Source: Embleya hyalina (GTDB taxonomy: Bacteria; Actinomycetota; Actinomycetes; Streptomycetales; Streptomycetaceae). From it: a stretch of DNA of 64,000 nt. Below the pieces are notes generated by a model, which was not told the DNA's origin, did no database searches, and worked only from the letters and a program-made list of their open reading frames with translations. Shown piece after piece: positions 49,970 through 57,991 of the stretch (its first letter is position 1; the number at the start of each line of letters is the position of its first letter). The position numbers and the translations under genes are program-made. The DNA is taken from NCBI RefSeq assembly GCF_003967355.1, contig NZ_BIFH01000035.1, positions 62,001 through 126,000 of the forward strand. Direction: 5' to 3'.

Positions 49970-50421
49970 GAGGCTTCGCCCTCCACGCAGAAAAGCTCGG
50001 CCCAGTTCGCCACATGCCCCATGGGGTGCGGGAAGTTGGTCCACACGAGATCCGACAGCAGTGCAAACCACGCCCCCGTGGCCGGGGGCTGAACCGTGGC
50101 CATCGCACCGCCCCCGCGGAGCGCCCACATCTCCATCAGTTGCCCGGGGGAACGCCGCGTCGAGTCGTCGGTGCCGACGTACCGCACGTACGCACCAGAA
50201 ACGGGTGGGGGCGGGCTCACGACCACCAAGTACTCCATGTAGCAGTCGAACTCGAAGCCGCTTGCGTCGCGCAGGTAGAGGTGTGTCCCTACGGCGTCCA
50301 TGAGTACACCGTCTTGGCCCGTCTCGTCGTTGCGGCAGACGGCGTGTCGGTACCGCGCGAGAAACGCGTTCCCTGCGGTAATTGCCTCCTGTGTATGCGC
50401 GGAAATCGGCAGGGTGGTCAT
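49966..50421 (-). CDS. Unknown protein of the island operon
   Basis: 151 residues; start ATG at 50421 is chosen because it forms ATGA with the previous stop. Alpha/beta with LYLRDASGFEFDCYMEYLVV and WFALLSDLVWTNFPHPMGH. No family recognised. Overlaps the kinase gene by ATGA, so it is probably made in equal amount and may act with it. Confidence 0.6.
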   Translation of the reverse strand: MTTLPISAHTQEAITAGNAFLARYRHAVCRNDETGQDGVLMDAVGTHLYLRDASGFEFDCYMEYLVVVSPPPPVSGAYVRYVGTDDSTRRSPGQLMEMWALRGGGAMATVQPPATGAWFALLSDLVWTNFPHPMGHVANWAELFCVEGEAS

Positions 50422-50759
50422 CGGGTCCGCCCCCATCCCCTGCGAAACCACCGCAGCCATGGTTGCCGCAGACGACGCCCCTCAGTTGCCGGCGCGTTGT
50501 TGCGCGGGACCGCATCTGCCAAAGCCGCCAACAGGTCGGCGGAAGCCTTCAGTTGGGCTCGCGCCGCGGCAATGCGTTTCGCTTCGTTCTTGCGGGCAAC
50601 GGCGGCGTCCCATTGGGCCTGGGCCTGGGTGGCGTCGTCGTCCGCCTGGACGTCGGTGGTCCATCTCCGGACAAGATCCCGCAGCCGTGCATCCTGTACC
50701 CGCTCAACGGCCAACGTTCGGGCTGCGCCACTGTGAATCTCGGCAGCCGAATCTGTCAT
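50418..50759 (-). CDS. Coiled-coil protein, first gene of the island operon
   Basis: 113 residues. Charged, Ala-rich helix (QAQAQWDAAVARKNEAKRIA then QLKASADLLAALADAV), basic end with Trp (LRQPWLRWFRRGWGRT). No domain recognised. ATG at 50759 has AAGGGA upstream. The 186 nt before it towards 50945 hold no gene. Confidence 0.55.
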   Translation of the reverse strand: MTDSAAEIHSGAARTLAVERVQDARLRDLVRRWTTDVQADDDATQAQAQWDAAVARKNEAKRIAAARAQLKASADLLAALADAVPRNNAPATEGRRLRQPWLRWFRRGWGRTR

Positions 50760-50945
50760 TGTTGTCGTGTCCCTTCCAATCGGGGCACGTAGGGGACGGG
50801 GCCACTGTCCAGGTAGATCCCCGTCCCCTACGCTCGTCGCGCAGCCGGGCGAGCCGCCGCTGCGCTGCCACCCCTCCCGAGAACTACGTCACGGGAGGTT
50901 CACAGCCCCAGCGTGCGAGGAGAGGCATCGCACACCGGGGCAGTC

Positions 50946-51137
50946 TCATGCGGGCGCCAACCGGCGCACGGGTGACAGGAGTTCGATCCCCGAGCGCGTG
51001 CGAATTTTGACGTTCGGCCCGTCGTAACCGCAGACGGTACCCGAGCGGCCAGAGATGACCTCTTGAACTTCGCGACCCTCGTACTCGTCGGCAAAATTGC
51101 GTGCGGACTCGTGGGCTCTGTCACTGTCACCGGGCAT
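50946..51137 (-). CDS. Small protein with SH3-like strand pattern
   Basis: 63 residues from ATG at 51137 (AAGAAGG upstream). EGREVQEVISGRSGTVCGYD and VKIRTRSGIELLSPVRRL suggest a small beta barrel as in KOW or Tudor-like modules. Divergent from the DUF5753 regulator gene. Role unknown. Confidence 0.5.
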   Translation of the reverse strand: MPGDSDRAHESARNFADEYEGREVQEVISGRSGTVCGYDGPNVKIRTRSGIELLSPVRRLAPA

Positions 51138-51304
51138 GGCTGTGCCTTCTTCCGGTTGCGTGTATCGGCAGTGCCGCCACCGATGATGATCACGCGGCGT
51201 AGTGCGGTACTGACTCGTCACGTTCGCATGCAACACTTGTTACAGCAACCGTTACAGCGATGCGCCACGGAATGATTCATCAGATCTGAGCCGAGGAGCT
51301 GTTT

Positions 51305-52141
51305 GTGGAGCCACGACGGACGGGAGGGGTTGCCGCCGAACTGCGGCGCCTACGCACCGAGAAGGGCCTGTCAGTCGAAGCCGTGGCGGCGCTCGCGCCC
51401 GGTTGGAACAAGGCCAAAGTGTCGCGGATCGAGACCGGCAAGACGCCGGTGACAGCCGATCACGTCGAAGACCTTGCCGGCCCTCTGGGACTGACACCCG
51501 TGGGCCGGATAAGACTCCTGCGCCTTCTTGGCGGTGCACAGGGTGACGAGTGGTGGCAGCCGTACCACAGCGTCCTGCGAGAAGAGTACGAAGAACTCAT
51601 CTACTGGGAGTCGCTGGCTGTAGAAATGGACGCGGGGCACGCACTGTTCCCGGGGTGGCTTCAGGAGGAGAGCTACGCGCAGGCAACTATCATGCGGAGC
51701 GCCTTCGTTCCCGATCCGGACGATGCCGAGATGCTTCTGAGTGTCCGCTTGGAGCGACAACGCGTCATCATCGATCGGCGCGTCAAGCTGTGCGTGACCC
51801 TGGCCGAGACGGCACTGACGGATCAGTTCTGCGGGCGAGTAGCCTTGAAGGCACAACTACGTCATGTGCTCGACCTCAGCGACTTGGACCACCTCAGCCT
51901 GCGGATCGTGCCCGCTGCCGCTGAGGGCACGAGCTTCTTGGGCGGAGTCACGGTCATGGACTTCCCGTCAGACCTGGGGCAACAGCCCTTGGCGTTGATT
52001 GAGTACCAGTCAGGGACGGACTTCTTGAAGCGCGAACGCATTGTGAAGCGCTACCGCCGAGACCTAGCGCACTTCAGGTCTGCGGCAGTCACTGAAGACC
52101 AGTCTCGGGCGATGATTGCGGAAAGATTGGATGTGCTGTGA
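51305..52141 (+). CDS. XRE-family regulator with DUF5753 domain
   Basis: 278 residues from GTG at 51305 (GAGGAG upstream). N-terminal helix-turn-helix (GLSVEAVAALAPGWNKAKVS, residues 21-40), then DUF5753 (WWQPYHSVLREEYEELIYWE, LFPGWLQEESYAQA). Streptomyces has many such proteins, each paired with a DUF397 partner that inhibits it or acts as antitoxin-like cofactor. Here the pair is complete and coupled. Could control the adjacent island operon. Confidence 0.9.
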   Translation: MEPRRTGGVAAELRRLRTEKGLSVEAVAALAPGWNKAKVSRIETGKTPVTADHVEDLAGPLGLTPVGRIRLLRLLGGAQGDEWWQPYHSVLREEYEELIYWESLAVEMDAGHALFPGWLQEESYAQATIMRSAFVPDPDDAEMLLSVRLERQRVIIDRRVKLCVTLAETALTDQFCGRVALKAQLRHVLDLSDLDHLSLRIVPAAAEGTSFLGGVTVMDFPSDLGQQPLALIEYQSGTDFLKRERIVKRYRRDLAHFRSAAVTEDQSRAMIAERLDVL

Positions 52142-52326
52142 CCAGCATCGATAGACGCCCTTGGCGCAAGTCTCGTTACTCGAACGGCGACGCAAGCTGT
52201 GTTGAGGTAGCCCCGCTCGACAGCACCGCTACTGGGGTGCGTGACACCAAGGACCGCGAACGAGGCCACTTGGAGATCGCTCCGTACGCGTGGTCGGCCA
52301 TGTTGAAGGCCATCAAGCCGAGTTGA
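52138..52326 (+). CDS. DUF397 protein
   Basis: 62 residues, starting GTG inside the previous stop (GTGA). PWRKSRYSNGDASCVEVAPL and VRDTKDRERGHLEI are the DUF397 hallmarks, ending with the typical WSAMLKAIK. Partner of the upstream XRE/DUF5753 regulator. Confidence 0.9.
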   Translation: MTSIDRRPWRKSRYSNGDASCVEVAPLDSTATGVRDTKDRERGHLEIAPYAWSAMLKAIKPS

Positions 52327-52361
52327 TCCGCGCCTTCCGTAGCGCGTGAATGAATGGATAG

Positions 52362-52394
52362 GACAGCGGGCCCGCCACCGGCGGGCCCGCTGTC
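52362..52394. terminator. Bidirectional terminator
   Basis: Perfect 15-bp stem GACAGCGGGCCCGCC with its complement and 3-nt loop, between the convergent DUF397 and GntR genes. GTTTC follows rightward. Confidence 0.8.
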
Positions 52395-52399
52395 GTTTC

Positions 52400-52720
52400 T
52401 CAAGTCTGCGCCACGCCCGGAGGAGCTGGCCGCTCCCTCACGAGCCGACCGCGGCCCTTAACCACCTCGATCAGCCCGCGGTCCTCAAGATCTGACAGAG
52501 CGCGGCGCAGGGTGTTCCGAGCTACCCCGTATTGCTCGCTTAGTACGCGCTCGCTGGGCAGTGGTGATCCCGGAGACAGGGACTCAACGAGCGTCGTGAG
52601 GGCTCGAAGCGCGTTCTCATGCGGCCAGAGGGCTGGGTCATTCTCCACGTCGGACAGCGTAGTTGTTGAACCACTTGAACCACCTGAACCACTCTCGTAG
52701 TGTGGGCGGCTGAACTGCAT
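52400..52720 (-). CDS. GntR-family regulator, small form
   Basis: 106 residues from ATG at 52720, or possibly shorter from a GTG within. Winged helix: SPGSPLPSERVLSEQYGVAR and NTLRRALSDLEDRGLIEV. It has no large effector-binding domain. Small GntR proteins of this size are typical of integrative elements (KorSA-like). The 5' part of the gene carries three 9-nt tandem repeats that could be its operator if translation starts later. Confidence 0.8.
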   Translation of the reverse strand: MQFSRPHYESGSGGSSGSTTTLSDVENDPALWPHENALRALTTLVESLSPGSPLPSERVLSEQYGVARNTLRRALSDLEDRGLIEVVKGRGRLVRERPAPPGVAQT

Positions 52721-52786
52721 GAAAGTGCCCGGCGACCGTGCGACCGGTCCCGGGCGTTGGCCGTAGCTTTCTGAGGAGCTATCGAC

Positions 52787-53128
52787 GTGAGCAATGCTAT
52801 TGCTTCTGCACTCGCATGGTGCGCCCGCCTCCTGTTTTGTTCGCGGGGACGGGACGCTTCGCTGACACCAGCGCTGGCACCTGCGAATCCTCGCTTCCGT
52901 GATACGCCCCCCGTGGAAGTGCGCCAAGCTCAGCCACAGCCCGATGAAGTCAAGTTCGTTCGGCCGTTTGTGCTTGTTGCCCAGCAAGCTCTGCTGAAGG
53001 CTCGCCAGGCCGAGCGGCGCGCCGCGCTGGAGGCCGCGATCCGGGCTCACGAAGCTGACCTGACCGCGATGGCTCATGCCGCAAGTGCCGCCGCTTGGCC
53101 TCGTTCGGAAGCACTGGTGGCAAGGTAG
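52787..53128 (+). CDS. Unknown protein of mobile-element type
   Basis: 113 residues from GTG at 52787 (GAGGAG upstream), divergent from the GntR gene. Ala-rich; the C-terminal half is a long helix (QQALLKARQAERRAALEAAI) with basic and acidic residues. Similar small proteins sit beside GntR regulators of actinomycete integrative elements. Function unknown. Confidence 0.5.
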   Translation: MSNAIASALAWCARLLFCSRGRDASLTPALAPANPRFRDTPPVEVRQAQPQPDEVKFVRPFVLVAQQALLKARQAERRAALEAAIRAHEADLTAMAHAASAAAWPRSEALVAR

Positions 53129-53157
53129 CCGGCCCGCCCCTGGCGGGCGTCCCAGGC

Positions 53158-53196
53158 CGATCGAGAAGGCCCGTCCATGCGGCGGGCCTTCTCGAT
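53158..53196 (+). terminator. Terminator at the right end of the island
   Basis: Perfect 15-bp stem GATCGAGAAGGCCCG with its complement and 9-nt loop. Ends transcription of the 113-residue gene. Confidence 0.7.
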
Positions 53197-53287
53197 CTGT
53201 CGCCACAGGATCGCCACACGGCACCCAGAATCAGGCCGGAATAGGCATGATCAACCAGGAGAACCGACCGTGCAGACCGAGATCGAA

Positions 53288-53327
53288 AAGGCCCCCTGAC
53301 CTGCATGTTCGCAGATCAGAGGGCCTT
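53288..53327 (-). terminator. Terminator of rnpB
   Basis: Leftward: AAGGCCCTCTGA paired with TCAGGGGGCCTT (12 bp, one wobble) followed by TTCG, starting 16 nt after the 3' end of the RNase P RNA. Confidence 0.75.
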
Positions 53328-53342
53328 CGTTCAGATGGCCGA

Positions 53343-53756
53343 CGGACGAGTCTGCCTATACGCCGGGTTCTGTCTCCCGGGAGCCTTGCGGCGCCCGGGG
53401 AGGCGGCCATCCATCTACGACTGCCGTTGCCGACAGCCTCCAGCGGTCTACCCGCGAACTCGGGCGGGCCGCCCTCGAACGTTCGCGCGGAGCACGTTTC
53501 ACGGTGCTCGTCTTGACCTTGCTCCGGGTGGGGTTTACCTAGCCGCCCGAGTCGCCTCGGGCGCTGGTGGTCTCTTACACCACCGTTTCACCCTTACCGG
53601 TCGTCCGAGGACGCCGGCGGTCTGTTTTCTGTGGCACTGTCCCGCGGGTCGCCCCGGGTCGGTGTTACCGACCACCCTGCCCTGTGGAGCCCGGACGTTC
53701 CTCGGCGGAACCCTCCGAGGAGGAATCCCGACGCGGCCGCCCGGCCGACTCATCCG
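53343..53756 (-). ncRNA. rnpB: RNase P RNA (bacterial type A)
   Basis: About 414 nt. Near the 5' end is the universal core GAGGAACGTCCGGGCTCC followed by ACAGGGCAGGGTGGT; further on are AGAGACCACCAG, GGTAAACCCCACCCGG and GCAAGGTCAAGA, and near the 3' end GGCAGACTCGTCCG, all classical P RNA segments. P1 is formed by CGGATGAGTC (5') with GACTCGTCCG (3'). Processes the 5' ends of tRNA precursors. The first 92 nt overlap the end of the RNB-family gene, on the same strand. A TAGGAT element just upstream (53768-53773) could be its -10. Confidence 0.95.
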
Positions 53757-55200
53757 CCGTGCCGTCCATCCTAGCCGGGGCGAAGCGAACCCTTCGCCGG
53801 GTGTCGTCGGCCTCGGTGAGCCGCACCCGCACCCGCTCGCCCAGACCCAGGCCCGGCCCGTCGAAGCGGGCCCGGACGGCCGGCTCGGCGAGTTGTACCG
53901 TGCCGCCATCGCCGCGCTCGTTGAGATCCACCACCACCGCGTCGAACACGTCGCCGACGTGGTCCGCCAGCACCACCGCCTCGACCAGGGAGACCGCCTC
54001 GCGCTCGACCTCGTGGGCCCGGCGATCACCGCTCTCCATCGCCTTGGGCAACTCGTGCAGCCGCGCGCCCACCCACTCGGGCACCTCGACGCCCGCGACC
54101 AGCGAGAGACAGATCTCGCCCGCGTACCGGTCGACCAGGCGCCGCAACGGCGCGGTCACGTGCGCGTACTCGTCGGCGACCGCCGCGTGCCCGGCCTGCT
54201 CGGGCGCGCCCGCGTCGAACGCGGTGTAGCCGGCTCCGCGCAGCAGCCCGGTGGCCTCCTCCAGGAACGCGGCGTGCCGGGGGTTGTCGGGGTCGAGCGA
54301 GCGGATCACCGCGCCGTAGGTGGCGCCCTCGGGCCACGCCACGTCGAGCGCGCGCCCGACGCGGCGGACCCGGTCGAGCGCCTCGGGCGCCGGCTGCGGC
54401 AGGGTGCGCAGGACGCCGATGCCCGCCCGGGTCATCAGGTCGGCGGCGGCGATCCCGGTGAGCAGCGAGATCTGCGCGTTCCAGCCCTCGGCGGGGATCG
54501 GCGCGCGGTACTCCAGCCGCCACGAGTCGCCGTGCTCGACGATCTCCTGCTCCGGGATCGGCAGGCTCACCCCGCCGCGCTCGATCTCCAACCCCTCGCG
54601 CAACCGGCCGATCTCGGCGAGCAGCGCCAACGGCTCCGCCGCGGACCCGCTCTCGATCGCCCGTTGCACGCCGGGATAGTCGTACCGGGCCCGACTGCGC
54701 ACCAGCGCGCGAAAAACGTCGGTGCCGACCAGGTCGCCGGACCCGTCCAGGTCGAGCACCCACACCAGGGCCGGCCGGTCCCGACCCGGGAGCAGGCTCG
54801 CCGCCGCCTCGGACAGGGCCGGCGGATGCAGCGGGATGCGCTCGTCGGGCAGATACAGCGTCTCCACCCGGCGCATGGTCTCCGCGTCCAGAGCGCCGCC
54901 CGGGGTGACCCACGCCGCGACGTCGGCGATCGCGTAGTGCACCCGGTAGCCGCCGTCCCGACGGGCCAGGTGCATCGCCTGGTCCAGGTCCATCGACTCG
55001 GCCGGATCGATGGTCAGGAACGGCAACCCGGTCAGATCCCGCCGAGTCGATGTCGGTCCGCGCCGCACCGCCACGTCGGCCTCCGCCAGCACCTCCGGGG
55101 AGAACGCGCCCGGCAACGCCAGATCGGTGCGCAGGCGGGCGAAGCCGGCCCGCAGGAGATCACCGTCGGCGGACCTGATGTGGAGATGGCGACGAGGCAC
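53665..55200 (-). CDS. RNB-domain exoribonuclease (RNase II/R family)
   Basis: 511 residues from GTG at 55200. RNB catalytic region with FLTIDPAESMDLDQAMHL (the Asp cluster that holds Mg2+), HYAIADVAAWVTPGG, YLPDERIPLHPPALSE and HVTAPLRRLVDRY, all RNB family blocks. Lacks N-terminal cold-shock domains; short basic C-terminus. Degrades RNA 3' to 5'. Its last 30 codons lie within rnpB, so the C-terminus (Arg/Ser/Gly-rich) is dictated by the RNA. Confidence 0.93.
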   Translation of the reverse strand: MPRRHLHIRSADGDLLRAGFARLRTDLALPGAFSPEVLAEADVAVRRGPTSTRRDLTGLPFLTIDPAESMDLDQAMHLARRDGGYRVHYAIADVAAWVTPGGALDAETMRRVETLYLPDERIPLHPPALSEAAASLLPGRDRPALVWVLDLDGSGDLVGTDVFRALVRSRARYDYPGVQRAIESGSAAEPLALLAEIGRLREGLEIERGGVSLPIPEQEIVEHGDSWRLEYRAPIPAEGWNAQISLLTGIAAADLMTRAGIGVLRTLPQPAPEALDRVRRVGRALDVAWPEGATYGAVIRSLDPDNPRHAAFLEEATGLLRGAGYTAFDAGAPEQAGHAAVADEYAHVTAPLRRLVDRYAGEICLSLVAGVEVPEWVGARLHELPKAMESGDRRAHEVEREAVSLVEAVVLADHVGDVFDAVVVDLNERGDGGTVQLAEPAVRARFDGPGLGLGERVRVRLTEADDTRRRVRFAPARMDGTADESAGRPRRDSSSEGSAEERPGSTGQGGR

Positions 55201-55377
55201 GAGTCGAGCTTAGGAAAGATCCGCCGCACCGAGAAGGACTTTCCCGGCTTTTCGCCCGCGCGCCCGGAGCGCCGGCGGCGCGTTCGGTCGGGGTCGTCCC
55301 CATAAACTTGGTCGGTCGCCCGCCGGCCGCGAACCCGGTCGGTCGCCCTGCCGTCCGCGTCGCTTGGAGTTGCGCCC

Positions 55378-56175
55378 GTGCTCGTGTTGTTGCCGCCCTC
55401 CGAGGGCAAGGCCGCTGCGGGGACGGGCCCCGCGCTCGATCTCGCGGGTCTTTCGATGCCGGAACTGAACTCCGTGCGGCGGCAGGTGCTCGACTCGCTG
55501 ATCACCCTGTGCGAGGGCGACGAGCGCAAGGCGCTGGAGGTGCTCGGCCTCGGCCCGAAGCTGCGCGGCGAGGTGCTGCGCAACCTCGACCTGCGCGAGG
55601 CGGCGACGCTGCCGGTGGCCGGGCTGTACACCGGGGTGCTGTACGACGCGCTCGACCTGTCCTCGCTCACCGGCGCGGCGGCGGCGCGCGCGGCCGGTTC
55701 GATCCTGGTCTTCTCCGGACTGTGGGGCGCGCTGCGGCCCACCGACCGAGTGCCGCCCTACCGCTGCTCGATGGGGGTACGGCTGCCCGGCATCGGCGCG
55801 CTCGCCGGGCAGTGGCGCGCGGTGACGGCGCCGGTACTGCCCAGGCTCGCGGGCGACGACCTCGTCCTGGACCTGCGGTCGGCGGCGTACGGCGCGGCCT
55901 GGAAGCCGGTCGGGGCGGTGGCCGAACGCACCGCGACCGTGCGGGTGCTGCACGAGCGGATCGTGGACGGGGTGGCCAAGCGGTCGGTGGTCAGCCACTT
56001 CAACAAGGCGACCAAGGGCCGGATCACCCGCGACCTGCTGGTCTCCGGCGCCGAACCGCGCAACCCGGCCGAACTCGCCGACGCGCTGCGGGAACTGGGC
56101 TGGACCGTGGAGACCGCCGAGCCGAAGCAGGCGGGCACCCCCTGGGCCCTGGACGTCGTGGTCGCCGCGGTCTGA
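55378..56175 (+). CDS. yaaA: YaaA-family peroxide stress protein
   Basis: 265 residues from GTG at 55378. Family hallmarks: VLLPPSEGK at the start, LYTGVLYDALDL, LVFSGLWGALRPTDRVPPYR, and SHFNKATKGRITRDLL near the end. YaaA binds DNA and limits iron-driven oxidative damage in E. coli. Divergent from the RNB gene; a 177-nt gap holds both promoters. Confidence 0.9.
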   Translation: MLVLLPPSEGKAAAGTGPALDLAGLSMPELNSVRRQVLDSLITLCEGDERKALEVLGLGPKLRGEVLRNLDLREAATLPVAGLYTGVLYDALDLSSLTGAAAARAAGSILVFSGLWGALRPTDRVPPYRCSMGVRLPGIGALAGQWRAVTAPVLPRLAGDDLVLDLRSAAYGAAWKPVGAVAERTATVRVLHERIVDGVAKRSVVSHFNKATKGRITRDLLVSGAEPRNPAELADALRELGWTVETAEPKQAGTPWALDVVVAAV

Positions 56176-56179
56176 CCCC

Positions 56180-56440
56180 TCACTCCCGCCGCCGGAACAC
56201 CTCCCGCCCGGCCACCGAGCCGACCGACTCCCATGCAATCCCGGGCCGTTCCCGCTCGGCCGGGCGGTCACCAGCACGGGTCTCCCGGATCCGGTGCGGC
56301 CCGTCGATTCGATCCCCGGCCTCCCGAGTGCCCTCCTCGACCATCTTCCTGGCATCGTTTCCGGTGCACCCCACGGCAAGTGGCAAGAGGGCGATCACGA
56401 TCGCCGTCGGTCCCATCTTGACAAAACCGGGGAGCTTCAT
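56180..56440 (-). CDS. Small lipoprotein
   Basis: 86 residues from ATG at 56440. Signal peptide with lipobox LAVGC (Cys about residue 25), then a highly charged domain (KMVEEGTREAGDRI, then RETRAGDRPAERERPG). No family recognised. Ends four bases from the YaaA stop, convergent. Confidence 0.7.
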   Translation of the reverse strand: MKLPGFVKMGPTAIVIALLPLAVGCTGNDARKMVEEGTREAGDRIDGPHRIRETRAGDRPAERERPGIAWESVGSVAGREVFRRRE

Positions 56441-56549
56441 GATCCTGACGCTTCCTCCGCAGACGGAAAACAAAGCATTTCGTCCTACTTTCGGACGATC
56501 CGTGCGTCACGTCAGACGGAGTGAACGACCCGACATCCATGGGGGATGA

Positions 56550-57257
56550 GTGAGTTACCCGCCGCCGCCCGGCCAGGACCCGAACCAGCCGTACGGCCAG
56601 CCCCAGTACGGGCAACCGCCCTATCCGGGTCAGAGCCAGGGCCAGGGCCAGTACCCAGGTCAGTACCAGCAGCCCCAGTACCCGCAGGGGCAACCGGGCC
56701 CGTACGGACAACCGCAATACCCGGGCGCCTACCCGCAGGGCGGCGGCTACCCGCCCCCGCCGAACCAGAGCCGCAAGGGGCTGTGGATCGGCGTCTCGGT
56801 GGTCGCCGTGCTCGCGATCGTCGGCGTGCTCGTCGCCGTGGGGCTGTCCGGTGGCGACGACGACAAGAAGTCGACGGCCTCCTCCACGTCTTCGGCGACC
56901 GGCACGAGCGCCCCGAAGTCGGGTTCGCCGATCCCGACGACCAAGGCGACCAAGCGCACCGTCGCGCCCGAGCCGTCCGACGACGACTCGACCTCCGCCC
57001 CCGGCCCCGGCACGCGCGGGCTGGGCGAGGACAACTTCCTCACCACGATGCACCGACTGATCCCGGGGACGAAGTCGACCCCGGACGCCGAACTGGTCTC
57101 GCAGGGCAAGCAGGCCTGCTCCGACCTCAAGTCGGGCAAGACCCTGCTCGACACCGCGATGAAGGTGACCGCGGTCAGCGGTGTGTCGGAGAAGGGCATG
57201 CTCGTCGGCGGCGCCATCGCGGCGTTCTGCCCGGACCAGTCGGGCAAGGTCTCCTGA
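56550..57257 (+). CDS. Membrane protein with Pro/Gln-rich N-terminus and DUF732-like end
   Basis: 235 residues. Residues 1-75 are Pro/Gln/Tyr/Gly repeats (QPQYGQPPYPGQ), one membrane helix (about 79-100, WIGVSVVAVLAIVGVLVAVG), a Ser/Thr-rich linker, and outside a small domain with NFLTTMHRLIPGTKSTPDAE and QGKQACSDLKSGKTLLD, similar to DUF732. Type II membrane topology. GTG start with GGGG upstream. Extracellular role unknown. Confidence 0.75.
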   Translation: MSYPPPPGQDPNQPYGQPQYGQPPYPGQSQGQGQYPGQYQQPQYPQGQPGPYGQPQYPGAYPQGGGYPPPPNQSRKGLWIGVSVVAVLAIVGVLVAVGLSGGDDDKKSTASSTSSATGTSAPKSGSPIPTTKATKRTVAPEPSDDDSTSAPGPGTRGLGEDNFLTTMHRLIPGTKSTPDAELVSQGKQACSDLKSGKTLLDTAMKVTAVSGVSEKGMLVGGAIAAFCPDQSGKVS

Positions 57258-57310
57258 CCCGCCCCACCGCCCGAACGCCGGCCTGAAAGCCGGCCCGGGC
57301 GCCGGACGGG

Positions 57311-57350
57311 CCCGGCCCGCGAGATGAAAGTGTGAATCTCGCGGGCCGGG
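57311..57350 (+). terminator. Terminator before the chaplin gene
   Basis: Perfect 15-bp stem CCCGGCCCGCGAGAT with its complement and 10-nt loop, then CGTTTCC. Confidence 0.75.
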
Positions 57351-57425
57351 CGTTTCCCCTTCACGATCACGTCGTTGACCAGCCTGCCGAACCTGGTCGG
57401 CACGCTACGTGGAGGAACGAACGCA

Positions 57426-57671
57426 GTGACGAACATGAAGAAGATCGCCGCCGTCGCGGCCATGGCCGGTGGCATCGCGGCCATGGGCGCCGGAATCGCC
57501 AACGCGAGCGCCGACGCGGACGGCGCGGCGGTCAACTCGCCCGGTGTCGTCTCGGGCAACAACGTCGAGATCCCGGTGCACGTGCCGGTCAACATCTGCG
57601 GCAACACGGTCGACATTCTGATCGGCGTGCTCAACCCGACGTTCGGCAACGTCTGCGTCAACGCCGGCTGA
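57426..57671 (+). CDS. Short chaplin
   Basis: 81 residues from GTG at 57426 (GGAGG upstream). Signal peptide (KKIAAVAAMAGGIAAMGAG), then one chaplin domain: SPGVVSGNNVEIPVHVPVN with ICGNTVDILIGVLNPTFGN and VCVNAG; the two Cys form the disulfide. Chaplins make the hydrophobic amyloid coat of aerial hyphae, so this gene strongly indicates Streptomyces or a close relative. Confidence 0.95.
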   Translation: MTNMKKIAAVAAMAGGIAAMGAGIANASADADGAAVNSPGVVSGNNVEIPVHVPVNICGNTVDILIGVLNPTFGNVCVNAG

Positions 57672-57711
57672 TTCGCCCGCCCCGGCCTGCCTCCTTGGTC
57701 GGTGGCCGGCG

Positions 57712-57751
57712 CGACCGCCCCGTTTCCGGCATTCCGGGAACGGGGCGGTCG
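57712..57751 (+). terminator. Terminator after the chaplin gene
   Basis: 18-bp stem (one wobble) CGACCGCCCCGTTTCCGG with its partner and 4-nt loop. Of the 320 nt up to the next gene (57672-57991), this is the only structure seen. Confidence 0.8.
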
Positions 57752-57991
57752 TCGTTGTGAGCGCCGCGCCGAACACAAGCGGATCCGCGATGTACATTTC
57801 TCGCAGGCTCGCGGCGTCTTACTCGTGCCATTCCGTGCCATTCCGTGCTGGTCCGGTCATCTCCGAACCCGGTCGGCAGATGGACGCGGGCGACCCGCGA
57901 TGATGGGGATTGCCCGGACGGGTCTTCCGCGTTGTATACGCAGAGGCGCCGTGTGGGGCGCGCACGCAACGCACGCGGAAGAAGGGGTTCC

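Noticed and set aside
49023-50108. Minus-strand frame of 361 codons over the kinase region
   Set aside because: Alternative frame of the kinase gene, which has all catalytic motifs in the other frame.
45257-52359. 15-nt direct repeat (45257-45271 and 52345-52359) flanking the island
   Set aside because: An exact 15-mer match is expected about twice by chance in 64 kb, and the sequence is low-complexity (GAATGAATG). Not taken as attachment sites.
53305-55305. Long plus-strand reading frame of 666 codons
   Set aside because: It is antisense to rnpB and the RNB gene; composition is Arg/Pro/Gly-rich as expected of a GC-rich shadow frame.
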